Assembly (NCBI RefSeq): GCF_007830315.1
Contig: NZ_VLKJ01000001.1
Coordinates: forward strand, 868,001-932,000
Direction of reading: 5' to 3'
Length of the DNA stretch: 64,000 bases
From: Novosphingobium taihuense
Lineage (GTDB): Bacteria; Pseudomonadota; Alphaproteobacteria; Sphingomonadales; Sphingomonadaceae
Part shown: piece after piece, positions 43,006 to 51,528 of the stretch
Layout: every line of letters begins with the position of its first letter
How positions within the stretch are numbered: position 1 is the first letter of the stretch
The notes under the pieces: model-generated
Databases searched by the model: none
Told to the model about the DNA's origin: nothing
The model's input: the letters and a program-made list of their open reading frames with translations, nothing else
Position numbers and translations under genes: made by a program

Positions 43006-46000
43006 TTGAGCGTCACCCAGGACTACGTCACCGTGGCCATCCCCTTCGGCGACAAGTCCGAATGGTGCGACGTCGGCGATGTCGAACGCGCCATTGCCGA
43101 ACTCGGCAATCCCGCGAGCGAAGCCATGGCCAAGGCCCTTCGCCAGACCGGCGTGGTCCATTTCGCCAGCATTCATGCCATCCCCCCAGAAGCACCCGGC
43201 AAGCCCGCACACCTGCTGATCGAGGCGACAGTCGACGGTAGCGCCGACGCAGCGCTCGACCGTATTGCCGAAGCCATCGGCGAAATGCTGCTCCCGGTCC
43301 TGCACCTCACCAGCGGCATCGGCGCGGTCGGCGAAGTGCTGCCCCTGCTGCGCCAACATGCCCGTGGCATCAGCCCCTCCGTGTTCCGCCTGCCGCGCTG
43401 GATCGACCGGCGGATGACCGGCCTGCCTTTCGTCGGCCTTCCCGGCCTTGGCGTGACCGCGATCGACCAGAACCGCGCCATCGTCGCCAAGGCGCGCAAG
43501 ATCATTGGCGAAGAACGCGCCCGCTCTTCGCTCCACGGCCCGCAGAGCCTGTTCCGCGCCGTTGCTACGCAGCTGAAACCTGATCTTGAAAAGCTGGACG
43601 ACCGCAGGCCTCCCAAGCTTGCCTTCTGCGAACGCAACGATGCCCCATGGCTGGATTTCGCGCGCTCGCGCTGGACGCTGGGCTGGATCGGCAAGGGGCT
43701 TGCCAATGCGCAAGGGCTGATCTGGCCGCTGCTGGCCATCGGTTACGCGCTGGCCCTCCTGTTCGGGCGCGCAGGCGGCGCAACGGGCCTCGCGCTGTTG
43801 AAGGGCGCCATATTCCCAGCTTTCGTGATCGCCCTGCTGGTCGTCGCTGCCGTGGCATGGCTCCTGCGTCGCGACGAACTCGCCAACACTCCGGTTGACC
43901 GCACCCCGTCCGCCGCCGCGCTCGGCGCGATGATGGCCAACGAGAACGCGCCCGGCCACGCCCACAACCACATGATCAGCGTCACCACCCTGCGCAAGGC
44001 ATGGGTCCGGCGCTGGACCCTCCCGCTCGCCTTCACTGCCGTTGCGATCATGGCAAAGATCGGCGTGATGCGGAAAGGCTTCCTCGCCACCATCGGCACG
44101 ATCCACGCCGCGCGCTGGGTCGTCCTGCCCGGCACGCGCCAGCTCGTGTTCTGCAGCAACTACGATGGCAGTTGGGAAAGCTATCTCGAGGACTTCATCA
44201 CCAAGGCCTCCGAAGGCGTCACCGCCGTGTGGAGCAATGCGGAAGGGTTCCCCGCCACCCGCCTGCTGTTCTTCAAGGGCGCCGAGGATGGCGACCGGAT
44301 GAAGCGCTACGCCCGCTGCTCGATGCGCCCGACTCCGTTCTGGTTCGCCGCGCACCCCGATCTTTCCGCCCCCGCCATGCGCAAGCACGCGCTGATCGTC
44401 AGCGGACTGCTCTGCGCCAGGCGACTGGAGGCGAACCCCTCCGACGCCGAGGCCTGGCTTGACCTGTTCGGCTCGATTCCCCGCCCGGACTACGGTTTGC
44501 AATACGAGGAAATCCAGACGCTGATGTTCGGCGGCCTGCGCCGCCACCCGCACAGCCGCGTTGTCGCGCTCAACTTCGGCGAGCCCCGCCGCGAAGGCAG
44601 CGCACACCCCTATGCCCACGTGCAGAAGTGGCTCGCCGGGCTCATCGCAGACGACATCGTCTCCTTTGGCGACAAGCCTCCACAGGACCTCGTCTGCAAC
44701 ATCGCCTTCTCCGCCGCCGGACTGCGCCTGCTCGGTCTGGACCGGGAACTGGCACTCGAAGGCGAGGGCACCGAGCAGGGCTTCCCCCCTGCCTTCGCCC
44801 TTGGCATGGCCCACCCCAGCCGCAAGCGCGCCCTCGGTGATCCGGACAAGCTGGAATGGTGCGACGACGACGCCCACGTCGTGCTGCTGCTCTATGCCAA
44901 GGACACGGCGAACGCCGCGCGTTTCAACCAGATCGTCACCGACGCCGCAGCGCTTGGCATCACGCAGAAAGCGGCGATCCGCACCGGCCTCAAGACCTTC
45001 GATCTCAAGCGCTTCGAACTGGCCTGGGAAAAGAGCGACGATTCCGTCTCCGCGCCCGCTGACGCCCCCGGATTCGTCCATGCCAAGGCCTCGAGCGACG
45101 AACTGTCTGAGGAACCCTTCGGTTTCGTCGATGGCGTCTCGCAACCGCTGGTGCGAGGCTTCCCCGGCCGCCATGGCGCGCCCGATCCGGTCCACGGCGT
45201 TGAGCCCGGTGAATTCATCCTCGGCTATGCCGACAACCGCGGCTACTACCCGCCCTCGCCATTGGTCGAACGCAAGATGGACAGCTTGGGGATGCTCCCC
45301 GAGGTCCTCCTGCCCTCACCCCCGCCCGAGCAGCCGACCCAGTATCCCGACTTTGCCGATCAGGGTGCCCGCTCACGCGATTTCGGGCGCAACGGCAGCT
45401 ACCTCGTGATCCGCCAGCTCGCACAGGACGTCGACGGCTTCCGCCAGCAGCTTGACGAGAAGGCGCGCGAGATCTGCAAGCAGCCCGACGTGATCAACCC
45501 GCACAACGGCGACATCCACCGCACGCGTGAATGGATCGCCGCCAAGATGCTCGGCCGCTGGCGCGATGGCTCGGCGCTGATCGACCACCCGTTCACCCCC
45601 GCCATGAAGCCCGGTGCGGACGCGATGCGGAAGAACGATTTCCTCTACAAGGACGCCGACCCGCAAGGGTTGCGCTGCCCCTTCGGCAGCCACGTCCGCC
45701 GCACCTTCCCGCGCGACAGCCTCGCGCCGACGGAGCCCGTCGAACTCTCGGTCAGCAACCGCCACCGCCTGCTCCGCCGTGGCCGGCCATATCTCGACCA
45801 AGATGGCGATACCGCGCGCGGCACGCTGTTCATGGCCTTCAACGCCGATCTCGAACGCCAGTTCGAATTCGTCCAGCAGACCTGGCTCGCCTCGCCCACC
45901 TTCCACGGCCTCGAATGCGAGCCTGACCCCTTCGCCATGCACAAGGGCCCGACCGAGAGCGAAACCCAACGCTTCACCATCCACGGCCGCAACGCCCCAC

Positions 46001-46128
46001 TGGAGCTGTGCCCGGTCCAGCGCTACGTAACCCTGAAAGGCGGCGGCTACTTCTTCCTCCCCGGCCGCCACGCCCTGTGGTTCCTGGCAGGTGCGGCGCT
46101 GGATACGGACCGGCTCCATATGTCGTGA
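43006..46128 (+). CDS. large membrane-associated DyP-type peroxidase fusion
   Basis: A 1040-residue protein beginning at TTG 43006, with a GGACAAGG ribosome site; no ATG fits. The C-terminal ~380 residues are a dye-decolorizing peroxidase domain: GFVDGVSQP (GxxDG, about 704-712), GSYLVIRQL, the proximal heme histidine in CPFGSHVRRTFPRD (about 896) and RRGRPYLD. The N-terminal part (1-220) starts with a ferredoxin-like repeat (VHFASIHAIPPEAPGKPAHL). Two strong membrane segments then occur around residues 228-285, and a second ferredoxin-like unit (ARWVVLPGTRQLVFCSNYDG) follows. Normal DyPs are 300-450 residues, so this is a fusion of unusual size. It is last in the operon with the cyclase-like and P450-like genes. 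Confidence 0.85.
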   Translation: MSVTQDYVTVAIPFGDKSEWCDVGDVERAIAELGNPASEAMAKALRQTGVVHFASIHAIPPEAPGKPAHLLIEATVDGSADAALDRIAEAIGEMLLPVLHLTSGIGAVGEVLPLLRQHARGISPSVFRLPRWIDRRMTGLPFVGLPGLGVTAIDQNRAIVAKARKIIGEERARSSLHGPQSLFRAVATQLKPDLEKLDDRRPPKLAFCERNDAPWLDFARSRWTLGWIGKGLANAQGLIWPLLAIGYALALLFGRAGGATGLALLKGAIFPAFVIALLVVAAVAWLLRRDELANTPVDRTPSAAALGAMMANENAPGHAHNHMISVTTLRKAWVRRWTLPLAFTAVAIMAKIGVMRKGFLATIGTIHAARWVVLPGTRQLVFCSNYDGSWESYLEDFITKASEGVTAVWSNAEGFPATRLLFFKGAEDGDRMKRYARCSMRPTPFWFAAHPDLSAPAMRKHALIVSGLLCARRLEANPSDAEAWLDLFGSIPRPDYGLQYEEIQTLMFGGLRRHPHSRVVALNFGEPRREGSAHPYAHVQKWLAGLIADDIVSFGDKPPQDLVCNIAFSAAGLRLLGLDRELALEGEGTEQGFPPAFALGMAHPSRKRALGDPDKLEWCDDDAHVVLLLYAKDTANAARFNQIVTDAAALGITQKAAIRTGLKTFDLKRFELAWEKSDDSVSAPADAPGFVHAKASSDELSEEPFGFVDGVSQPLVRGFPGRHGAPDPVHGVEPGEFILGYADNRGYYPPSPLVERKMDSLGMLPEVLLPSPPPEQPTQYPDFADQGARSRDFGRNGSYLVIRQLAQDVDGFRQQLDEKAREICKQPDVINPHNGDIHRTREWIAAKMLGRWRDGSALIDHPFTPAMKPGADAMRKNDFLYKDADPQGLRCPFGSHVRRTFPRDSLAPTEPVELSVSNRHRLLRRGRPYLDQDGDTARGTLFMAFNADLERQFEFVQQTWLASPTFHGLECEPDPFAMHKGPTESETQRFTIHGRNAPLELCPVQRYVTLKGGGYFFLPGRHALWFLAGAALDTDRLHMS

Positions 46129-46136
46129 TCTCACTT

Positions 46137-46229
46137 CGTCATTGGGAGGAGCGCAGCGACGAAGCAATCCAGAGCGCCGAGGCAAACCCCTCTGGATTGC
46201 CGCGCTCCCTCCGGTCGCTCGCAATGACG
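46137..46229. repeat. CGTCATTGCGAG-type palindromic repeat pair
   Basis: Two facing copies of a CGTCATTGGGAGGAGCGCAG / CTCGCAATGACG element enclose inverted GCAATCCAGAG / CTCTGGATTGC arms. The same element recurs at 57653-57738. This is a REP-like intergenic repeat, located between the DyP-like gene and rpoH, which converge. Confidence 0.88.
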
Positions 46230-46242
46230 AACGGATAGGCCA

Positions 46243-46277
46243 AAACAAAAACGGCCGGGTTCATCACCCGGCCGTTT
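46243..46277 (-). terminator. terminator of rpoH
   Basis: On the minus strand the stem AAACGGCCGGGT / ACCCGGCCGTTT with a five-base loop is followed by a T-rich run. It begins 23 bases after the rpoH stop. Confidence 0.92.
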
Positions 46278-46299
46278 CGTATCATTCACCCAAGCCTGA

Positions 46300-47199
46300 T
46301 CAGGCCGGCAGCAGCTTGCGCTCCACCGCGATCCGCTGGATCGCATTCTGCAGCTTCTCGAACGCGCGCACCTCGATCTGGCGGACGCGCTCGCGGCTGA
46401 CGTTGTAGACCTGCGAAAGCTCTTCCAGCGTCTTGGGCTCGTCCACCAGACGGCGATCCGTCAGGATGTGGCGCTCGCGCTCGTTCAGGCTGTCCATCGC
46501 CTCGACCAGCAACTGGTGGCGATAGCTCGCCTCCTCGGCGTCGGCGACGGTCTCGTCCTGCAGAGGGCGATCGTCGGTCAGCCAGTCCTGCCACGAGCCT
46601 TCGCCATCCTCGCGCATGGAGACGTTGAGCGAGGCATCGCCGCCCATCATCATGCGCCGGTTCATGTTGACCACTTCCTGCTCGGGCACGCCCAGGTCGG
46701 TCGCGATCTTCTTCACGTCGTCGGGGTGAAGGTCCGAATCCTCGAACGCCTCAAGGTTCTTCTTCATGCGGCGAAGGTTGAAGAACAGCTTCTTCTGCGC
46801 CGCAGTGGTGCCCATCTTCACCAGGCTCCACGAGCGCAGGATGAACTCCTGCATCGAAGCCTTGATCCACCACATCGCGTAAGTGGCCAGACGGAAGCCC
46901 CGGTCGGGCTCGAACTTCTTCACGCCCTGCATCAGGCCGATGTTGCCTTCGGAGATCAGCTCGCTGACCGGCAGGCCATAGCCGCGATAGCCCATGGCGA
47001 TCTTCGCCACGAGACGCAGGTGGCTCGTCACCAGCTGGGCGGCGGCTTCGGGGTCCTGATGTTCCTGGAAACGCTTGGCGAGCATGTATTCCTGCTCAGC
47101 CGTAAGCACGGGGAACTTGCGGATTTCCGAGAGATAGCGGTTGAGGCTGGCTTCCCCGCCAAGGGCAGGTACTGTCACAGCTTTGCGTTCCTCACTCAC
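46300..47199 (-). CDS. rpoH: RNA polymerase sigma-32 (heat-shock) factor
   Basis: A 299-residue sigma-70-family factor of the RpoH group. Region 2 is present as VSELISEGNIGLMQGVKKFEP, cited by its core SEGNIGLM, and the -10-binding helix FRLATYAMWWIKASMQEFILRSWSL, cited by YAMWWIKA. The RpoH box QKKLFFNLRR, typical of this subfamily, is also present. Region 4 carries LEELSQVYNVSRERVRQIE. It directs transcription of chaperone and protease genes such as clp under heat stress. Alphaproteobacteria often have one or more rpoH paralogues. It has a strong terminator and a 113-base gap to rluD upstream, where its promoter should lie. Confidence 0.95.
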   Translation of the reverse strand: MSEERKAVTVPALGGEASLNRYLSEIRKFPVLTAEQEYMLAKRFQEHQDPEAAAQLVTSHLRLVAKIAMGYRGYGLPVSELISEGNIGLMQGVKKFEPDRGFRLATYAMWWIKASMQEFILRSWSLVKMGTTAAQKKLFFNLRRMKKNLEAFEDSDLHPDDVKKIATDLGVPEQEVVNMNRRMMMGGDASLNVSMREDGEGSWQDWLTDDRPLQDETVADAEEASYRHQLLVEAMDSLNERERHILTDRRLVDEPKTLEELSQVYNVSRERVRQIEVRAFEKLQNAIQRIAVERKLLPA

Positions 47200-47312
47200 C
47201 TGAACACGTCCTTTCGTTTCGTCGGTTCCCAGATGACGGCCCCCTGATGGGCGACCGGCGGCGGGACCACTTCAAGCGGAGCCTCTTTACCGGACGACTC
47301 CAAAGTCCTTCA

Positions 47313-48290
47313 CTACACCAAACGCATTACGCTTGCATCATGCCCTTCAGCGCAGAGTTCGACGATCAGTTCCCGCATATCGACGGGCGTCGGGCTGGTA
47401 AAATGGTGGGCTGCACCGGTAACGGGGTGAATGAACCCCAGTTCCGCCGCGTGCAGTGCCTGCCGCGCAAACCCGAGTCTCTGAAGTGTGGGCCGAAGCC
47501 GCGTTGGTGTACGTCCATATACAGGGTCACCCAATAGCGGATGGCCGATTGACGCAAGGTGAACGCGGACCTGGTGGGTTCTCCCGGTCTCGAGCCGACA
47601 CTCCACCAGCGCCGCCCCTTCGAGCGCAGCCAGCGTCCGGTAATGCGTCACCGCATGCTTTCCGCGACCGTCCTCGACCAAGGCCATCTTCTTGCGATCA
47701 TGACTGGACCGCGCAATCGCCCCGCGCACCGTGCCCGCAGGCGGCACCGGCAGCCCCGCCGTCACGCATTTATAGGCGCGCACGATCGAATGGTCGGCAA
47801 ACTGCTTGGCCAGCCCCTCATGCGCCACATCGGTTTTGGCGACGATGAGCAGGCCCGACGTATCCTTGTCGATCCGATGCACGATCCCCGGCCGCGCCAC
47901 CCCGCCAATGCCCGACAATTGCCCCCGGCAATGGTGCAGCAGCGCATTGACCAGCGTGCCGTCGAGGTTGCCCGCTGCCGGATGGACCACCAAGCCCGCC
48001 GGCTTGTCCACCACGATCAGGGCATCGTCCTCATAGACGACGGCGAGCGGAATATCCTGCGCAATGGCTTCGGCAGGCGCGGCTTCGGGCACGCGGATCT
48101 CGAACGAAGCGCCCTCGGCCAGCTTTGCCGAGGCTTGCGAAGCAACCTTGCCCGAAACGCTGATCCGCCCCTCGGCCAGCAACGCCTTCACCCGCTCGCG
48201 CGAAAGCCCGGAGGCATCGGCCAGCGCCTTGTCCAGCCGCTGCCCGCCACTCGCGACGGTCCCGGAAATGATCGTGTCTGCGGCCCCCAT
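47313..48290 (-). CDS. rluD: 23S rRNA pseudouridine synthase RluD-type
   Basis: A 325-residue RluA-family pseudouridine synthase. An N-terminal S4 RNA-binding domain (GQRLDKALADASGLSRERVKALL) is followed by the catalytic domain with GIVHRIDKDTSGLLIVAK, in which the aspartate of HRIDKDTSG is catalytic, and a C-terminal RTHQVRVHLASIGHPLLGD motif. It modifies uridines in helix 69 of 23S rRNA if truly RluD. The frame is open to 48995 but that part overlaps the acyltransferase gene in another frame; the family N-terminus starts at ATG 48290. RluC is the main alternative; the length and S4 domain fit RluD. Confidence 0.9.
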   Translation of the reverse strand: MGAADTIISGTVASGGQRLDKALADASGLSRERVKALLAEGRISVSGKVASQASAKLAEGASFEIRVPEAAPAEAIAQDIPLAVVYEDDALIVVDKPAGLVVHPAAGNLDGTLVNALLHHCRGQLSGIGGVARPGIVHRIDKDTSGLLIVAKTDVAHEGLAKQFADHSIVRAYKCVTAGLPVPPAGTVRGAIARSSHDRKKMALVEDGRGKHAVTHYRTLAALEGAALVECRLETGRTHQVRVHLASIGHPLLGDPVYGRTPTRLRPTLQRLGFARQALHAAELGFIHPVTGAAHHFTSPTPVDMRELIVELCAEGHDASVMRLV

Positions 48291-48346
48291 TGGTGGAGAT
48301 ATGGGTGCCCCCGACCGCCGCGGCAAGGCCTCGCCGGGCCAGGTGT

Positions 48347-49453
48347 TCAGGCGTAGGAGACTTCGCGCTTGTCCTTCAAGGAACGGCCGAATTCGTGGAA
48401 CGGCTTTTCGATCAGGCGATAGGTCAGCGTCGAGAAGATCAACGTGCCGATCAGCGTCAGCACCAGCAGCGCGGCAGAGAATGCAACGTTGCCAAGTTGG
48501 AACCGCTCGAGCAGGTTGAGAGCACCGATGATCACCAGCATGTGCGAAAGATAGACCGAGTAGGCCATATTGCCCATCTTTAGCGCGAACGGATGAGTGA
48601 GCGCACGCGATGCGGCGGCAAACGGCCCCTTCTCCTGCTCGCGCGCGATCACGATCGTCACCATCATCAGGATCCAGATCATGTAAGGCAACGTGGCGGG
48701 CGTATTCAGGAACACGAGGAACGGAACGCCGAACACGGCGAAGGGCAGCATCGGGAACTGCAGAGCCGGATTGCCCTCGAACCGCGCCTTCAGGAACGCG
48801 AAGCTGAAGATGCCGATCAGGAACTTGTGCAGGTGCGTCCCGAGGAAGCCTGTCGGCATGAACCGCGCAAGGCCGACGCAGACCACGGCGATCAGCAACA
48901 GCCACACCATCCGGCCAGCGGGCGATGACGGTCGCGCCCATGCGATCATGAACGGCGCGATCAGGTAGAACTGCCACTCCAGCGAGATGCTCCACGCCTG
49001 CCCGAGGAAGGCATAGTCGGTGCTGGGCAAGAACCGGTCAGGGATCAGGCCCTGCACGGCGGTAAGGTGCGCCCACAGGTGCGGCCAGAAATACGTAAGA
49101 CTGTCGGTCGCGATCCTGATCCGGTTGTCCTGCATATATCCGGCAGGCGCCGCCTGCCATGTCTGCAACGCCAGCGGCGCGAGAAGGGCCGAGAGGACGA
49201 GGAAGAACAGATAGACCGGGAAAATGCGCAGGAACCGGCGGGTGATGTACATGCCATAGCGTTCGGGGCGCTTGTCTATCAGCGCCGCGATGGCAAACCC
49301 GCTCAGGATCACGAAAACGTCAACGGCATAACCGTTGTAGAGCTTGGTCTTGCCGATGAAGTGCGGAATCGCGGCCGTGGTGGACCAGTGCCCGACGACC
49401 ACCCACCACGCCATCACCCCCCGCAGACCCTCAAGCTCGCGAATATACTTCAT
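48347..49453 (-). CDS. membrane acyltransferase 3 family protein
   Basis: A 368-residue integral membrane O-acyltransferase. It starts with the family signature YIRELEGLRGVMAWWVVVGHW, in which RGVMAWWVVVGH holds the catalytic histidine, and has about ten hydrophobic segments. Other family elements are VFVILSGFAIAALI and WSISLEWQFYLIAPF. Such proteins acetylate or succinylate surface sugars such as O-antigen or exopolysaccharide. The ATG at 49453 starts the signature; the longer frame to 49717 includes a palindromic repeat and is rejected. It sits alone between rluD and a gene-poor stretch. Confidence 0.9.
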   Translation of the reverse strand: MKYIRELEGLRGVMAWWVVVGHWSTTAAIPHFIGKTKLYNGYAVDVFVILSGFAIAALIDKRPERYGMYITRRFLRIFPVYLFFLVLSALLAPLALQTWQAAPAGYMQDNRIRIATDSLTYFWPHLWAHLTAVQGLIPDRFLPSTDYAFLGQAWSISLEWQFYLIAPFMIAWARPSSPAGRMVWLLLIAVVCVGLARFMPTGFLGTHLHKFLIGIFSFAFLKARFEGNPALQFPMLPFAVFGVPFLVFLNTPATLPYMIWILMMVTIVIAREQEKGPFAAASRALTHPFALKMGNMAYSVYLSHMLVIIGALNLLERFQLGNVAFSAALLVLTLIGTLIFSTLTYRLIEKPFHEFGRSLKDKREVSYA

Positions 49454-49600
49454 TTCCCGCTCCAAGCAGCCTGTCGAGATTACGCCCCAGTAAAACCACG
49501 TATAGCGCCGGTTCCCGCTGCTGTGAACCGCGATGCAGCATCGTTCTTCGCACCCGCAAAACCATTCGTGGCAAGTGGCCGCGCCGCATCCCCATTCCTT

Positions 49601-49628
49601 CGTCATTCCCGCGTAGGCGGGAATGACG
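49601..49628. repeat. perfect CGTCATTCCCGC inverted repeat
   Basis: Twelve-base arms CGTCATTCCCGC / GCGGGAATGACG are separated by GTAG. This is a common REP-like palindrome. Here it lies upstream of the acyltransferase and next to a promoter-like sequence on the opposite side. Confidence 0.85.
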
Positions 49629-49661
49629 AGGTCGGTAGCCATGCTACATCCTGATGGCATC

Positions 49662-49690
49662 TTGACAAAACGAACCATATAGGTTATACG
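49662..49690 (+). promoter_or_regulatory. promoter-like sequence, TTGACA and TATACG/TTATAC
   Basis: TTGACA at 49662-49667 is followed after 17 bases by TATACG (or after 16 by TTATAC). This is the best match to a housekeeping promoter that I noticed in intergenic DNA of the window. No protein gene follows on that strand for over 3 kb; the next sequence is hairpin-rich. Confidence 0.6.
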
Positions 49691-49696
49691 CCCCGC

Positions 49697-49830
49697 CCAC
49701 AGGTCAGGAGAGGGCAAAAGGCCATCCCGCTCCTCTCCCTTCGGAGGTCAGGCTTTGCCGAAGCCTCCGGCGCGATCGGTGCGGCAGGTGCGCGTGGGTT
49801 CAATGCGGGGCGTAAAGCCCAGACCCACCG
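49697..49830 (+). ncRNA. candidate structured RNA downstream of a strong promoter
   Basis: Immediately after the promoter-like sequence several helices can form: GGAGAGG / CCTCTCC, CGGAGG / CCTCCG, and a hairpin GTGGGT / ACCCAC (49794-49799 with 49823-49828) enclosing GGGC-GTAAA-GCCC. An alternative closing pair CCCAC / GTGGG also exists. I do not recognise the class. It could be a 6S-like RNA or another stable RNA. A tmRNA reading was considered and rejected. The ends are guesses. Confidence 0.35.
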
Positions 49831-50233
49831 GGCAAATCCTGTCGTTACCCAAGGACAGACAGGACACCCCAGGGCTGATAGCACGGCGCCGAACCCTGAG
49901 CGACGCTGCGGATGCGGAACCCGCCATGACTTGCGTGACGTAGTCTGCGCAAACGACAGGTTCTTTTCACGCAGCCGCTTGCCAAGAAGCCGAGGCAGCA
50001 AGCGAGCCGCTGCCAAGGCTTCGTCCTTTCACATGTGTCCGCTCTCAGGCTGAGCCGACAAGGGGTTCGGAACCGCCCCCCGGCCACTCGCAACCGGTCC
50101 CGCGCCCTCCCGCTGCGTGCCACAACGGCACCGCACCGGTCGCGCGATCTGTGTGCTTTCCCACCGGCGTCACCAGTCCGCATTCGCCAGCGGATGATCC
50201 TTCATATCGCGTGTCCGCGATGCCCACCCCTGG

Positions 50234-50301
50234 CCCCTCACGCTTGCGGGAGGGGGGAACACACGCGGCGCTCTAACATGCCCTCCCGCAGGCGGGAGGG
50301 C
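50234..50301. repeat. GGCGGGAGGG palindromic repeats
   Basis: One imperfect palindrome (CCCCTC.CGC..GCGGGAGGGG, 50234-50256) and one perfect palindrome with ten-base arms GCCCTCCCGC / GCGGGAGGGC around AG (50280-50301) lie close together. Both share the CCCTCCCGC core. They are intergenic and stand between the RNA candidate and the end of the OprB gene. Confidence 0.75.
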
Positions 50302-50367
50302 CGCGAGACTTAGCGAGCCAAAGGCGAGGTTAGTCGCAGCGGGGTGGGCAGGCCCCGCCGCCGCCGC

Positions 50368-51528
50368 TCAAAAGCTCAAGGTCAGCCGCACGATCCCCAC
50401 AACCCCATCGGGCGCATCGCGGTCGCCGCCCGGCTGGTGAATCCATTGCACGTCGGGCTGCAACGCAAGCCATGGCGTGATCTGGTCGGCATAAGTCAGT
50501 TCCACCACCGTCTCGTTGCCGGGATTGCCGCCCTCGGCGCGCAGGGCATCGCGGAAATGGTTGCTCGTCCAGGCATGGTGCATGCCGAGCGACACCTGGC
50601 TATCCGGCCGCGAAGCCAGCGCCGGTGCCATCAGCACGCCTGCCTGAAAGCCCCCGTGGAACGGCGTCACGTGGGGATCGGAGAGGCCTGCGCGCAGGAA
50701 CGCGGTCACCTGACGCTCCGCGCCCTCGGGCATGAGATCGCCCTCCACCACCGCATAGGCCCCTTGCGAGGGCTTGCGCAGAGGCGAACCGTCCGGCCCG
50801 GTCTCGACGCTGTCTTCGGGATTGCGGGTATAGCGCCACACGCCGACATTGCCGCGCAGCCGCCCTTCGCTCCGCCCAGCCTCGCCGATCAGCAGCAAGC
50901 CGTCGCGGAAGCTGAAGTCCACACCGCCTCGGTCACCCAGCGTGCTCGCCCGCGCATTGATCACGCCAAGCCGCACGAAAGCCGCGCCAACCGGCACGTA
51001 AAGCCTCGCTGCCAGTGCACTCGAGGGAAAGATCGAAGGCCCGTTCGGCCCCGTCGCCGCCAGTTCCGATCCGATGCCGAACGGCGGCGCGATCAGCAAT
51101 CCTGCCGCATCGTTGGCATAGAACTCGCTGTTCACATCGTAGAGCCCCATGCGCATCGATGCTCCGCCAGAGCCAATGTCGCGCTCCACCCACGCCTCGA
51201 ACAGGCGCAGGCCAGCATAGGGCACCTCGACATTGTCCACGCCCTGCAGCGTGCCGGCAGCATCGTTGGGACGGCCCCCGCGATTGTCGAGCACGTAGAC
51301 ATGCGCCCGCGTGCCATCGAGCCCGACCAGCCGGGCAAGATCGAGATCGGCGGTCAGGTTCACATTGGTCAGCGCGCGCACCTTGCGGTCGCCGTTGCCC
51401 GAAATCACTCGCGCGAGATCGACGATGACTTCGCCCGCAAGATCGACCGCAGGCACCTGCTCCTCGGCTCGGGCCACCGGAGCACCCAGCGCCAGCGCCG
51501 CACCACAGGCAAGCGCCCGCCACCTCAC
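50368..51528 (-). CDS. OprB-family carbohydrate-selective porin
   Basis: A 386-residue outer-membrane protein with a signal peptide ([17 protein letters not shown]). Its beta-strand pattern fits the OprB porin family: [55 protein letters not shown], cited by its cores TVVELTY and ALQPDVQW, and a C-terminal IVRLTLSF. OprB porins let sugars cross the outer membrane. Length is slightly under the Pseudomonas protein. Its GTG start overlaps the stop of the chemoreceptor gene (GTGA at 51525-51528), so the two are translationally coupled. Coupling suggests that ligand uptake and chemotaxis toward the same compound belong together (inference). Confidence 0.88.
   Translation of the reverse strand: MRWRALACGAALALGAPVARAEEQVPAVDLAGEVIVDLARVISGNGDRKVRALTNVNLTADLDLARLVGLDGTRAHVYVLDNRGGRPNDAAGTLQGVDNVEVPYAGLRLFEAWVERDIGSGGASMRMGLYDVNSEFYANDAAGLLIAPPFGIGSELAATGPNGPSIFPSSALAARLYVPVGAAFVRLGVINARASTLGDRGGVDFSFRDGLLLIGEAGRSEGRLRGNVGVWRYTRNPEDSVETGPDGSPLRKPSQGAYAVVEGDLMPEGAERQVTAFLRAGLSDPHVTPFHGGFQAGVLMAPALASRPDSQVSLGMHHAWTSNHFRDALRAEGGNPGNETVVELTYADQITPWLALQPDVQWIHQPGGDRDAPDGVVGIVRLTLSF

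Larger units (their letters stand above)
49454..50367. other. gene-poor 914-base region between acyltransferase and OprB genes
   Basis: I find no credible protein gene; the frames present overlap structure-rich sequence and have odd composition. It contains a palindromic repeat (49601-49628), a promoter-like TTGACA box (49662), a stretch able to form several hairpins (49697-49830), and two further palindromic units (50234-50256 and 50280-50301). Strong secondary structure together with a promoter suggests an RNA gene, listed separately. Confidence 0.55.

Noticed and set aside
42970..45195. 741-codon minus-strand ORF opposite the DyP gene
   Set aside because: Shadow frame rich in Gly/Arg/Glu/His without domains; the DyP heme motifs lie on the plus strand.
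49870..49990. Possible tmRNA: GCAAACGAC preceded by GTAGTC, and GGGCTGAT further upstream
   Set aside because: The resume-codon-like motif fits, but the tag would not end in the usual hydrophobic residues. No T arm or acceptor stem can be formed in either standard or permuted order.
49684..50183. Minus-strand ORFs of about 110 codons in the gene-poor region
   Set aside because: They overlap each other and hairpin-rich DNA and have no recognisable protein pattern.
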